From: Comamonadaceae bacterium
Lineage (GTDB): Bacteria; Pseudomonadota; Gammaproteobacteria; Burkholderiales; Burkholderiaceae_C
NCBI GenBank assembly: GCA_947450895.1
Contig: CANFWT010000015.1
Coordinates: forward strand, 1-43,991
DNA length: 43,991 bases
Direction: 5' to 3'
The notes under the pieces are model-generated. The model did no database searches and was not told the DNA's origin. It saw only the letters and a program-made list of their open reading frames with translations. Below, piece by piece: positions 1-7,935 of the stretch. Within the stretch, counting starts at the first letter, position 1. Every line of letters starts with the position of its first letter. A program made the translations under genes and the position numbers.

Positions 1-788
1 TGACCAGTTGGACCATCATCGGGCTCATGCAGGAGTCCATGCCAGCAACACCCGGCTTCGTCATTTTGATCATCGCCTTGCTGATCGCCTGTGTGGTTGC
101 CGCGTCGTTGAACTTCGTGATCGAGAAGATCGCCTACCGTCCCTTGCGTAACAGCCCCAAGCTCGCTCCACTGATCACCGCCATCGGCATGTCCATCCTG
201 CTGCAAACGCTCGCCATGATCATTTGGAAGCCCAACTACAAGTCCTATCCCACCTTGCTGCCCAACACACCAATTGACATTGCAGGCGCGGTGATTACGC
301 CCACCCAGGTGATGATTTTGGGCTTTACCGCCGTGTCCTTGGCAGTGCTGATGTGGCTGGTGAACTACACCAAGCTCGGCCGCGCCATGCGCGCCACCGC
401 TGAGAACCCGCGTGTGGCGGGCCTCATGGGTGTCAAACCCGACATGGTGATTTCTGCCACCTTTGTGATTGGCGCCGTGCTGGCGGCCATCGCAGGCGTG
501 ATGTACGCATCCAACTACGGCACAGCCCAGCACGCCATGGGCTTTTTACCCGGCCTCAAAGCCTTCACGGCGGCCGTGTTTGGCGGCATTGGCAACCTCG
601 CCGGTGCGGTGGTTGGCGCGATCTTGCTGGGCCTGATCGAGTCGATCGGGGCAGGTTACATCGGTGAACTCACGGGAGGGCTACTGGGGAGCCACTATTC
701 GGATATTTTTGCCTTCATCGTGCTGATTGTGGTGCTCACCCTGCGCCCGTCCGGCCTTTTGGGCGAACGCGTGGCCGACCGGGCCTAA
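1..788 (+). CDS. livH: Branched-chain amino-acid ABC transporter permease LivH (5' end cut by window)
   Basis: Inner-membrane permease of a high-affinity branched-chain amino-acid (or related amide/amino acid) ABC importer; it pairs with LivM to form the channel. The reading frame is open from the first complete codon at position 3 (T-S-W-T-I-I-G-L before the first ATG at 27), and this upstream stretch resembles an internal LivH segment, so the true start lies outside the window. The visible part has many hydrophobic helices, a conserved cytoplasmic loop with AENPRVAGLMGV that contacts the ATPase, and the family's C-terminal LTLRPSGLLGE. It is followed 10 bp later by livM, then livG and livF, the standard order. 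No substrate-binding protein is visible; it may lie upstream. The exact substrate cannot be decided from the permease alone. Confidence 0.93.
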   Translation, partial: TSWTIIGLMQESMPATPGFVILIIALLIACVVAASLNFVIEKIAYRPLRNSPKLAPLITAIGMSILLQTLAMIIWKPNYKSYPTLLPNTPIDIAGAVITPTQVMILGFTAVSLAVLMWLVNYTKLGRAMRATAENPRVAGLMGVKPDMVISATFVIGAVLAAIAGVMYASNYGTAQHAMGFLPGLKAFTAAVFGGIGNLAGAVVGAILLGLIESIGAGYIGELTGGLLGSHYSDIFAFIVLIVVLTLRPSGLLGERVADRA

Positions 789-798
789 GGAGCGAGGT

Positions 799-1887
799 AT
801 GAAACAACAACAAAAAATCTTCCTCATCGCCATCGCAGCAGTGGCGTTGCTGGTACTGCCCATGGGCTTGCAGCAATTTGGTAACGCCTGGGTGCGCATC
901 GCCGATATGGCGCTTTTGTATGTGTTGCTAGCCCTTGGTCTGAACATCGTAGTCGGCTACGCTGGCCTGCTCGATCTCGGCTACGTGGCCTTCTTCGCCA
1001 TTGGGGCGTATTCCTACGGTCTGCTCAACTCGCCACAGCTTACAGACACCTTCGCGTCGCTGATGGCCATGTACCCCCAAGGCATGCACTCGCCGATCTG
1101 GGTTGTCTTGCCCGTGGCCGCGGGCTTGGCTGGCGTGCTGGGCATGCTGCTGGGCGCCCCTACCTTGCGCTTGCGCGGCGACTATTTGGCCATTGTGACC
1201 CTGGGTTTTGGCGAAATCATCCGGGTGTTCTTGAACAACCTGGACAACCCCATCAACATCACCAATGGCCCCAAAGGCGTGAGCCAAATTGATTCGCTGC
1301 ACTTCTTTGGCTTCGATTTGGGCAAGAAGCTGGTGGTAGGTGGTTTTGAATTTGCATCCGTGTCCTTGTACTACTACCTGTTTCTGGCCTTGGTGCTGCT
1401 CAGCGTGCTGCTCTCGCACCGGCTGGAGCTCTCGCGCATCGGCCGGGCCTGGATGGCAATTCGCGAAGACGAAATTGCTGCCAAAGCCATGGGCATCAAC
1501 ACCCGCAACCTCAAGCTCACCGCCTTTGGCATGGGCGCCACCTTTGGTGGAGTCTCCGGCGCCCTGTTTGCGTCCTTCCAGGGCTTTATCTCGCCCGAGT
1601 CCTTCAGCCTGATGGAGTCGGTGATGATTGTGGCCATGGTGGTGCTCGGTGGCGTAGGCCACTTGCCTGGCGTGGTATTGGGCGCGGTGCTCTTGTCAGC
1701 CTTGCCCGAGGTGCTGCGCTACGTGGCCGGACCGCTGCAAAACATGACCGGTGGACGGCTTGACGCGTCCATCCTGCGCCAGTTGCTCATCGCCTTGGCG
1801 ATGGTCACCGTGATGCTCATGCGTCCACGCGGCCTGTGGCCTACGCCCGAACACGGCAAATCTGTGCCCCCGGCGGCCAAAGCCTGA
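799..1887 (+). CDS. livM: Branched-chain amino-acid ABC transporter permease LivM
   Basis: Second permease subunit of the Liv importer, 362 residues. I chose ATG 799, which follows an AGGAGCGAGG ribosome-binding stretch just after the livH stop; an earlier in-frame GTG at 727 would run through the end of livH and adds a non-hydrophobic, unrelated leader. The protein shows the LivM hallmarks ALGLNIVVGYAGLLDLGYVA near the N-terminus, LRLRGDYLAIVTLGFGEI mid-protein and the ATPase-contact loop REDEIAAKAMGIN. The C-terminus has MRPRGLWP, matching the family ending. It overlaps nothing and is followed 11 bp later by livG, so translation of the whole set is probably coupled. Confidence 0.95.
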   Translation: MKQQQKIFLIAIAAVALLVLPMGLQQFGNAWVRIADMALLYVLLALGLNIVVGYAGLLDLGYVAFFAIGAYSYGLLNSPQLTDTFASLMAMYPQGMHSPIWVVLPVAAGLAGVLGMLLGAPTLRLRGDYLAIVTLGFGEIIRVFLNNLDNPINITNGPKGVSQIDSLHFFGFDLGKKLVVGGFEFASVSLYYYLFLALVLLSVLLSHRLELSRIGRAWMAIREDEIAAKAMGINTRNLKLTAFGMGATFGGVSGALFASFQGFISPESFSLMESVMIVAMVVLGGVGHLPGVVLGAVLLSALPEVLRYVAGPLQNMTGGRLDASILRQLLIALAMVTVMLMRPRGLWPTPEHGKSVPPAAKA

Positions 1888-1898
1888 TTGGATCGACC

Positions 1899-2693
1899 AT
1901 GACTGACACCACAAATCCAAAAACCAAAGACACCGTCCTCCATGTATCTGGCGTATCCAAGCGCTTTGGCGGCCTGCAGGCCCTGAGCGACGTGGGCATC
2001 AAGATCGAGCGCGGCCAGGTCTACGGACTGATCGGCCCCAACGGCGCTGGCAAAACGACCTTCTTCAACGTCCTGACCGGTTTGTACACGCCCGACAGCG
2101 GCTCGTTCGAACTGGCGGGCAAAACCTACCAACCCACCGCCGTACACACCGTCGCGAAGGCGGGTATTGCCCGAACTTTCCAAAACATTCGCCTGTTTGC
2201 GGAAATGACAGCACTGGAGAACGTGATGGTGGGGCGCCACATTCGCACCCATTCAGGGCTCTTAGGGGCTATTTTTCGTACACCCGCCTTTAAGGCAGAG
2301 GAAGTCGCCATTGCCCAACGGGCACGTGAGTTGCTGGACTATGTGGGCATTGGCAAATTTGCGGATTACAAGGCCCGCACCCTGAGTTACGGCGACCAAC
2401 GCCGCCTGGAGATTGCCCGCGCCTTGGCCACCGACCCGCAGCTCATCGCCCTTGACGAGCCCGCCGCTGGCATGAATGCGACGGAGAAAGTGATGCTGCG
2501 CGAGCTGATTGACCGCATTCGCAACGACAACCGCACCATTTTGCTCATTGAGCACGACGTGAAACTGGTCATGGGCCTGTGCGACCGCGTCACCGTGCTG
2601 GACTACGGCAAACAAATTGCCGAAGGCACACCGGCCGAAGTACAGAAAAACGACAAAGTGATCGAGGCCTATTTGGGCACCAGCGGCCACTAA
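1899..2693 (+). CDS. livG: Branched-chain amino-acid ABC transporter ATPase LivG
   Basis: One of the two ATPases that drive the Liv importer, 264 residues. Start ATG 1899 lies 11 bp after livM; the upstream in-frame ATG at 1836 is inside livM and out of character. Walker A is GPNGAGKT at residues 46-53, the signature LSYGDQ about 162-167, and Walker B LIALDEP about 182-188, followed by AAGMN, the LivG variant of the D-loop. The IARTFQNIRLF segment at about residues 90-100 and the long insertion after it are typical for LivG rather than LivF. All catalytic motifs are intact. Confidence 0.95.
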   Translation: MTDTTNPKTKDTVLHVSGVSKRFGGLQALSDVGIKIERGQVYGLIGPNGAGKTTFFNVLTGLYTPDSGSFELAGKTYQPTAVHTVAKAGIARTFQNIRLFAEMTALENVMVGRHIRTHSGLLGAIFRTPAFKAEEVAIAQRARELLDYVGIGKFADYKARTLSYGDQRRLEIARALATDPQLIALDEPAAGMNATEKVMLRELIDRIRNDNRTILLIEHDVKLVMGLCDRVTVLDYGKQIAEGTPAEVQKNDKVIEAYLGTSGH

Positions 2694-2708
2694 CTCCCAG
2701 GACAGCAC

Positions 2709-3428
2709 ATGACCCGCAAAATATTGCTCAAAGTATCCAATCTCAAGGTCTCCTATGGCGGCATCCAGGCCGTCAAGGGTGTCGATTTTGAAGTCGCCGA
2801 AGGCGAATTGGTCTCGCTGATTGGCTCCAACGGTGCTGGCAAAACCACCACCATGAAAGCCATCACCGGCACGCTGCCGATCAATGCCGGTGACATCGAG
2901 TACCTGGGCCGCAGCATTCGCGGCCAGGGCCCCTGGGACCTTGTCAAGCAGGGCCTGGCGATGGTGCCTGAGGGGCGCGGGGTGTTCACCCGCATGACCA
3001 TTCTTGAAAACCTGCAAATGGGCGCCTACATCCGGGACGACAACGCCGGCATTGAGGCCGACATCGACAAGATGTTTGCGATTTTTCCTCGACTCAAAGA
3101 ACGCCGTGACCAGCTCGCAGGCACCATGTCCGGTGGTGAGCAACAAATGTTGGCCATGGGCCGTGCCTTGATGAGCCGCCCCAAAGTGCTGCTGATGGAC
3201 GAGCCGTCCATGGGCCTGTCGCCCATCATGGTGGACAAGATTTTTGAGGTGGTGCAAGACGTGTTTGCGCAGGGTGTGACGATTTTGCTGGTGGAGCAAA
3301 ACGCGAGCCGCGCGCTCTCCATCGCCAACCGGGGCTACGTCATGGAGTCCGGCATCATCACCATGACCGGCGAGGCCAAGCAAATGCTCAGCGATCCCCG
3401 GGTGCGCGCCGCGTACTTGGGCGAATAA
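2709..3428 (+). CDS. livF: Branched-chain amino-acid ABC transporter ATPase LivF
   Basis: Second ATPase of the Liv importer, 239 residues, the usual LivF length. Walker A GSNGAGKT is at residues 39-46, the signature MSGGEQQ about 140-146 and Walker B VLLMDEP about 160-166, followed by SMGLSP, which is characteristic of LivF. The PEGRGVF segment near residue 87 is also a LivF hallmark. It starts 15 bp after livG with a CCCAGGACAG ribosome-binding region, so livH-M-G-F is one operon. The next gene begins only 11 bp downstream and may be co-transcribed. Confidence 0.95.
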   Translation: MTRKILLKVSNLKVSYGGIQAVKGVDFEVAEGELVSLIGSNGAGKTTTMKAITGTLPINAGDIEYLGRSIRGQGPWDLVKQGLAMVPEGRGVFTRMTILENLQMGAYIRDDNAGIEADIDKMFAIFPRLKERRDQLAGTMSGGEQQMLAMGRALMSRPKVLLMDEPSMGLSPIMVDKIFEVVQDVFAQGVTILLVEQNASRALSIANRGYVMESGIITMTGEAKQMLSDPRVRAAYLGE

Positions 3429-3439
3429 GCCCGCTGACC

Positions 3440-4327
3440 TTGCGCTTGCCTGCGCTGCGTCTGGACCGCCACGTCTCGGCGTTGCTGCTGGTCACCCTGG
3501 TGTGGGGTCTGACCTTTCCGATCCTCAAGGTCGCCACAGCCCGCATCAGCGGGGTTGAAGTTTCAGCCCTGCGATTTCTGATTGCCGCCGTGTGCATGGC
3601 TCCGTTCGCTTGGGGCGTTCCGCGCCACACCTGGCGGGACGGCTTTGTGCTGGGTTGTCTGGTATTGGTGTCGTATGTGGGGCAGGCCTTTGGCCTGCAA
3701 TTCATCTCTTCCAACCGCAGCGCTTTTTTGACCAGCCTGAACGTCATTTTGGTGCCCTTGCTGGCGTGGGTACTGGGCGCGCGGCCGGGCTGGCTGGTGT
3801 TCTTGGCCGCACTCTTGGCTTGTCTGGGCATTGGCCTGATGTCGTTTGACGGCGGCGCCAACCTCTTGGCCGATACCACCACCATATTGGGGGCGCTGGC
3901 CTATGCCATCTATGTGCTGCGCTTGTCGGGTCGTGCCTCTGCGCACCGACCGCACCAACTGGCTACGGCGCAAATGTGTTGGATGGCCTTGCTCGGTTGC
4001 GTCTGGATGGCGCTTGATGGCGGTGCGCGTGCGCTGCAGACCTTGCCCCAACGTGTGGATTCCACGGTGTTTTGGGGCCTGCTCTACTTGGGTGTGGCTG
4101 CATCGGCGGGCATGTTTTTTTTGCAGGCATCCGCCCAGCGTTATGTGCCCGCCGCACAGGCCGCCGTCATCTATGCCATGGAGCCGGTGTTTGCCGCACT
4201 GTTCGCCTGGCTGTGGCTCTCCGAGCTACTCACTTTGCGCGCTGCCTTGGGCGCGGTAGTCGTGGTGCTTGCGGTGGTCCTGAGCGAGACACAGCCAGCC
4301 TTGGCGCCAGCAGACCAGGCCTCTTAA
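3440..4327 (+). CDS. DMT superfamily (EamA-type) transporter
   Basis: Predicted inner-membrane protein of 295 residues with about ten hydrophobic segments arranged as two EamA repeats. The first repeat begins LLLVTLVWGLTFPILKVATA; the second contains YLGVAASAGMFFLQASAQRY and ends with AAVIYAMEPVFAALFAWLWL, the conserved late-helix motif of the family. Members usually export metabolites or amino acids, but the substrate cannot be read from sequence. The start is a TTG at 3440; no ATG or GTG gives a full first helix. It lies 11 bp after livF and may be read from the liv operon, which would make it a candidate amino-acid exporter next to an importer; that link is inference. Confidence 0.85.
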   Translation: MRLPALRLDRHVSALLLVTLVWGLTFPILKVATARISGVEVSALRFLIAAVCMAPFAWGVPRHTWRDGFVLGCLVLVSYVGQAFGLQFISSNRSAFLTSLNVILVPLLAWVLGARPGWLVFLAALLACLGIGLMSFDGGANLLADTTTILGALAYAIYVLRLSGRASAHRPHQLATAQMCWMALLGCVWMALDGGARALQTLPQRVDSTVFWGLLYLGVAASAGMFFLQASAQRYVPAAQAAVIYAMEPVFAALFAWLWLSELLTLRAALGAVVVVLAVVLSETQPALAPADQAS

Positions 4328-4333
4328 GTCCGC

Positions 4334-5377
4334 TTAGACAGTCGCTTTGTCGGCTGCCGACGTAAAAGAGTCCGCGAAAAACTCCTCATCTGGCAAATGG
4401 GCCTTGGCTGTGAAATCACTGCGCGCTGAATCCACCACAATGGGCGCACCACAGGCGTAGACCTGGTAGCCCGAGAGGTCGGGAAAGTCTTGCAGCACCG
4501 CCAAGTGCACAAAGCCGGTACGCCCGGTCCAGTGATCCTCGGACAAGGCGTCAGACACCACGGGAACGTAGCGCAGGTGGGGCATCAGCGCCAGTTGCGC
4601 CTGCACCCAGTCATTCATGTACAGGTCAGAGGGACGCCGACCGCCCCAGTACAAGGTGGTGGGGCGGGTGATGCCGCAGTGCTGCATGTGTTCCAGCAAA
4701 GCTTTGAGTGGCGCAAAGCCGGTGCCTGAGGCCAGAAGCACCATGGGCTTGTCCGAGTCTTCGCGCAGGAAGAACGAGCCAAAAGGCCCCTCTATCCGCA
4801 AAATATCCTTCTCCTTCATAGACCCAAACACCAGGTCGGTGAAACGCCCGCCCGGCATGTGCCGAAGATGCAGTTCCAGCCCCGGGCCTATGTGCGGCGC
4901 GTTGGCCATGGAATAGCTGCGCCGCGCGCCGTCGCGCAAGATAAATTCAATGTACTGGCCTGCACGAAACGCGAAGGCGTCGTTGGCGGGCAGTTGCAAG
5001 TGCATCAGCATGACGTCGGCCGATACTTTTTCCAGCTTGCTGACGCGCGTGGGCATTTTTTTGATAGGCATTGCCCCGGCCTGCGTGACCTGGCGTGACT
5101 CCAGCACGATGTCACTGCGCGGCGTAGCGCAGCAGGTCAACACAAAGTGGGCAGCCTCTTCCTCCACGCTGAGCGCCTTGCGCTGGAAGTTGCCATGCAC
5201 CACACTGCCTGAGAGCATCTTGCATTTGCATGAGCCACAGGCTCCGTCTTTACAACCATAGGGCAGGCCCACGCCCTGGCGAATGCCAGCGGCTAAGAGG
5301 GTTTCGTCGGTGTTGGCAAGGAACGTGGTGCCACTGGGTTCGACCATCACGGTGAAATGGGGAGCGCTGCCGGTCAT
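4334..5377 (-). CDS. [2Fe-2S]/FAD NAD(P)H reductase (CDP-6-deoxy-glucoseen reductase-like)
   Basis: A 347-residue electron-transfer flavoprotein. The N-terminal plant-type ferredoxin domain has Cys42, Cys47, Cys50 and Cys82 as [2Fe-2S] ligands (GCKDGACGSCKCK, then LTCCAT). The middle FAD domain shows RRSYSMAN, the flavin-binding RxYS motif, and the NAD(P)H domain has LLASGTGFAPLKALLEH and ends with YACGAP. This matches the family annotated in Burkholderiales as CDP-6-deoxy-3,4-glucoseen reductase, related to phenol hydroxylase and dioxygenase reductases. No partner oxygenase or deoxysugar genes are nearby, so the true electron acceptor is unknown. Start ATG 5377 follows CGAGGATAACC; the upstream in-frame start at 5416 would overlap the divergent gene's leader. 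It is convergent with the DMT gene, with 6 bp between stops. Confidence 0.85.
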   Translation of the reverse strand: MTGSAPHFTVMVEPSGTTFLANTDETLLAAGIRQGVGLPYGCKDGACGSCKCKMLSGSVVHGNFQRKALSVEEEAAHFVLTCCATPRSDIVLESRQVTQAGAMPIKKMPTRVSKLEKVSADVMLMHLQLPANDAFAFRAGQYIEFILRDGARRSYSMANAPHIGPGLELHLRHMPGGRFTDLVFGSMKEKDILRIEGPFGSFFLREDSDKPMVLLASGTGFAPLKALLEHMQHCGITRPTTLYWGGRRPSDLYMNDWVQAQLALMPHLRYVPVVSDALSEDHWTGRTGFVHLAVLQDFPDLSGYQVYACGAPIVVDSARSDFTAKAHLPDEEFFADSFTSAADKATV

Positions 5378-5422
5378 CGTATTGGTTATCCTCGAAACTA
5401 TTAACACATGTAGCACGCGATT

Positions 5423-6355
5423 TTGCCCTCAATCCAATCCCCTCTGGGCGCCTTGCCCGCACGCTTTCGCCGCAGCCGCGTCCTTATCGTAGGTTGTGGC
5501 GATATCGGCTTGCGTGTAGCAGGCTTGTTGGCACACAAACTAACGGTGCGCGCACTCACATCGCAGCCCGCGCGTGTCGCTGCGCTGCGTGCGGCAGGAA
5601 CCACGCCGCTCTTGGGAAACTTAGACCAAAAGAAATCGCTGCACCGTTTGTCCGGTTTGGCAACGCGCGTGCTGCACCTGGCACCGCCCGCCAGCCATGG
5701 GGTGAGCGATGGGCGTACCGTGGCGCTGTTGCGTGCCTTGCGTCTGCGTGCAGCGCCCACTGCGCTGGTGTATGGGTCCACCAGCGGCGTGTATGGGGAC
5801 TGCGCTGGTGCTTGGGTCCACGAGGGGTGGGCGCTGGTGCCCACCACGGTGCGCGCGCAGCGCAGGGTGCATGCGGAGTCCAGCGTTCGGTTTTTTGGCC
5901 GTTCTGCTGGGGTGTGTTGTAGCGTACTTAGGGTGCCCGGCATATATGCGCCCAACCGCGAAGGAGGCACCCCGAAGGCCCGATTGCGCAAGGGCACGCC
6001 GGTGCTCGACGCGGCAGACGACGTCTACACCAACCACATCCACGCCGATGACCTGGCGCGCGCCTGTGTGCTGGCGCTTTGGCGAGGCAAGCCGCAGCGT
6101 GCATACAACGTCAACGACGATTCTGCTTTGAAGATGGGCGACTATTTTTCTGCCGCCGCCGCCTTGTACAACATGCCCGTCCCACCGCGCATTACCCGTG
6201 CCCAGGCAGCGCTAGAAGTCGCACCCATGCCACTGAGTTTTATGTCAGAGTCCCGGCGCATGCGCAATGCCCGCATCAAGCGAGAGCTAGGGCTTCGTCT
6301 GCAATTCCCTGATGTGTTGGAAGGTCTGGCTTCAGAGTTTCAGTCGCCCGTCTGA
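5423..6355 (+). CDS. NAD-dependent epimerase/SDR family protein (YeeZ-like)
   Basis: Extended short-chain dehydrogenase-like protein of 310 residues. An N-terminal Rossmann fold starts VLIVGCGDIGLRVAGLL (glycine motif at residues 24-29), followed by a segment STSGVYGDCAGAWV typical of the YeeZ/YbjS epimerase-like group, and then a C-terminal part with VYTNHIHADDLARAC, the usual epimerase motif. A canonical YxxxK catalytic pair is not evident, as in other YeeZ-like proteins, so catalysis is uncertain. The start is non-ATG: TTG 5423, with another TTG at 5453 as the alternative; no ATG exists before the Rossmann motif. It is divergent from the [2Fe-2S] reductase with only 45 bp between the starts, an arrangement I recall as common in Comamonadaceae. 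The stop overlaps the convergent PAP2 gene by 16 bp. Confidence 0.8.
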   Translation: MPSIQSPLGALPARFRRSRVLIVGCGDIGLRVAGLLAHKLTVRALTSQPARVAALRAAGTTPLLGNLDQKKSLHRLSGLATRVLHLAPPASHGVSDGRTVALLRALRLRAAPTALVYGSTSGVYGDCAGAWVHEGWALVPTTVRAQRRVHAESSVRFFGRSAGVCCSVLRVPGIYAPNREGGTPKARLRKGTPVLDAADDVYTNHIHADDLARACVLALWRGKPQRAYNVNDDSALKMGDYFSAAAALYNMPVPPRITRAQAALEVAPMPLSFMSESRRMRNARIKRELGLRLQFPDVLEGLASEFQSPV

Positions 6356-7065
6356 TCAACAACGCTACGGCCCGGGCGGTAAACCCAGACCAGCGCCCGC
6401 CAGACCAGCCAACTGCACACCCAGGTAATGGGGGCGGCCCACAGCACATCACTCAGCCAGTGCGCCATGTCGGCCATGCGCGCAAAGCCAATCAGCACCC
6501 CCGCGGTGCAACCCGCCACGGCCCAGGCGCGGCGACGGCGTTGGTGCACCAGCATCAGCGAGGCAAAGAAAAAGCCGCAGGCTACGTGGCCGCTGACGAA
6601 GGAGCAGTTGCTGTTGCACTGGTCGGTAATTACTCCTGCGCGGGTGAAATGGCTGGGACCCCCAAAATTTTCAACTTCGTAGGGACGTGCTCGCTGCCAG
6701 TGCTCTTTAAATCCACTGTTAACCAGCAAGCCGGGCCCCAGGGCGCCCGAAAGAACAAAGAAGGCCAATGGAAGACGCCACGCTTTCCAGTGCGCTCTCC
6801 ATGTGGCCACGGCCAATCCAGCCATCGCCAGGAAAATCAGCCCCCTGAACAGGCCTGGAACATACAAATTGATCGCCTGCACCCACCACCAGGTCTTGAT
6901 GGCAGTTTCACCATCTGGATGCGCAAACCAAGCGGCGGCGGCCAGGTCCCATACGGGCCACAAGGTCGGTCCCATGGCAAGTGCGACCAGTGCCATGGTC
7001 ATTGCCAGGTACAGGCGAGGGATGCGGCTCGGGGGGGGCGGCATGGTGGGGCGGTTAGTTTGCAT
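6340..7065 (-). CDS. PAP2-superfamily membrane phosphatase
   Basis: A 241-residue inner-membrane protein with about five or six hydrophobic helices and the three-part acid-phosphatase signature of the PAP2 family: KEHWQRARP (K-x6-RP), SFVSGH (SGH) and ARMADMAHWLSD (R-x5-H-x3-D). Such enzymes remove phosphate from lipid substrates such as undecaprenyl diphosphate, phosphatidylglycerol phosphate or lipid A; the CNSNCSFVSGH context resembles the lipid A phosphatase and related group, but substrate cannot be assigned. Start ATG 7065 is chosen; an upstream in-frame start at 7146 adds a polar, non-conserved leader, and ATG at 7044 (MPPPPSR) is also possible. The coding strand has a run of eight C (7031-7038 on + as G) near the start. 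Confidence 0.85.
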   Translation of the reverse strand: MQTNRPTMPPPPSRIPRLYLAMTMALVALAMGPTLWPVWDLAAAAWFAHPDGETAIKTWWWVQAINLYVPGLFRGLIFLAMAGLAVATWRAHWKAWRLPLAFFVLSGALGPGLLVNSGFKEHWQRARPYEVENFGGPSHFTRAGVITDQCNSNCSFVSGHVACGFFFASLMLVHQRRRRAWAVAGCTAGVLIGFARMADMAHWLSDVLWAAPITWVCSWLVWRALVWVYRPGRSVVDQTGD

Positions 7066-7263
7066 GCGAATGTGTTTCGCCGGGCAGAGAAAACTCGTTT
7101 GCGTTCGGTCTGCGCTCCGGAATGTGCGCGCATTATCCGCTGGCACTCCTTAGACCGACCTGGAGCGCAAGAGATTTTGGTTGCTAGAAGGTAAAGCGCA
7201 CGGTGCGGGTCAACAGGCGCGTGGTGATTGGCGTTATGGCTTCATGACTATGAAAGGTGAACC

Positions 7264-7911
7264 ATGAAGAAATGGACAGTGGCAGCGATCGGGGTTGCGG
7301 CGTTTGCAAGCGGCTGGGCGCAGGACGTCGGGAGGGTGCTCTCAGCCACCCCGGTGGTGCAGCAGGTGGCAGTGCCACGCCAGGTGTGTAGTACCGAGCA
7401 AATTAGCTACCAAGGGCCCAAAAGTGGCGCCGGGGCATTGCTGGGTGCGCTGGCGGGCGGCGCAGTGGGCAATGCTGCCGGTGGGCGTGGATCGGGCCAG
7501 GCTGCAGCCACCGCAATTGGCATCATGGGTGGCGCCATATTGGGGGACCACATCGAGGGACCCGGCCCCGAGCGGGTGGAAAACGTGCAGCGCTGCGCGG
7601 TGCAAAACTTCTATGAAGGCCGCACCGTAGGTTACAACGTGGTGTATGAATTTGGTGGGCGCCAGTATTCGGTGCAAATGCCCAACGATCCCGGACCGAC
7701 CATCGCCGTTCAGGTTTCACCGGTAGGCACGGCACCTATTTCCCCAGCCCCCGTCGCACAGGTTCAAGTGCAACCTGCAACCACCACGTACGTAACGGTA
7801 GAGCCACAGCGGCGTTATTACGCGCCGTACTATCCGCCTTTGATCGTGCCCTTTGGTTTTTATGGCTATGAACATGGCCGTGAGCGCTGGCACGAGCACC
7901 GCCACTGGTAG
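7264..7911 (+). CDS. Glycine-zipper 2TM-domain envelope protein
   Basis: A 215-residue exported protein. It has a short N-terminal signal peptide ending near WAQ (about residue 20), a glycine-zipper segment (GAGALLGALAGGAVGNAAGG, about residues 55-75, continuing to GIMGGAILGDH), then a domain with CAVQNFYEGRTVGYNVVYEF of the SlyB/17-kDa surface antigen type. The C-terminal part is rich in Pro, Val, Tyr and His and ends in ERWHEHRHW. Cys42 and Cys109 could form a periplasmic disulfide. Proteins of this family sit in the outer membrane or periplasm and affect envelope integrity; no enzymatic role is implied. The start ATG 7264 has an AAAGGTGA ribosome binding site. It stands alone and is convergent with the RND permease. 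Confidence 0.82.
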   Translation: MKKWTVAAIGVAAFASGWAQDVGRVLSATPVVQQVAVPRQVCSTEQISYQGPKSGAGALLGALAGGAVGNAAGGRGSGQAAATAIGIMGGAILGDHIEGPGPERVENVQRCAVQNFYEGRTVGYNVVYEFGGRQYSVQMPNDPGPTIAVQVSPVGTAPISPAPVAQVQVQPATTTYVTVEPQRRYYAPYYPPLIVPFGFYGYEHGRERWHEHRHW

Positions 7912-7935
7912 GCTTAACCGTGTCGTTGCGGTCTT

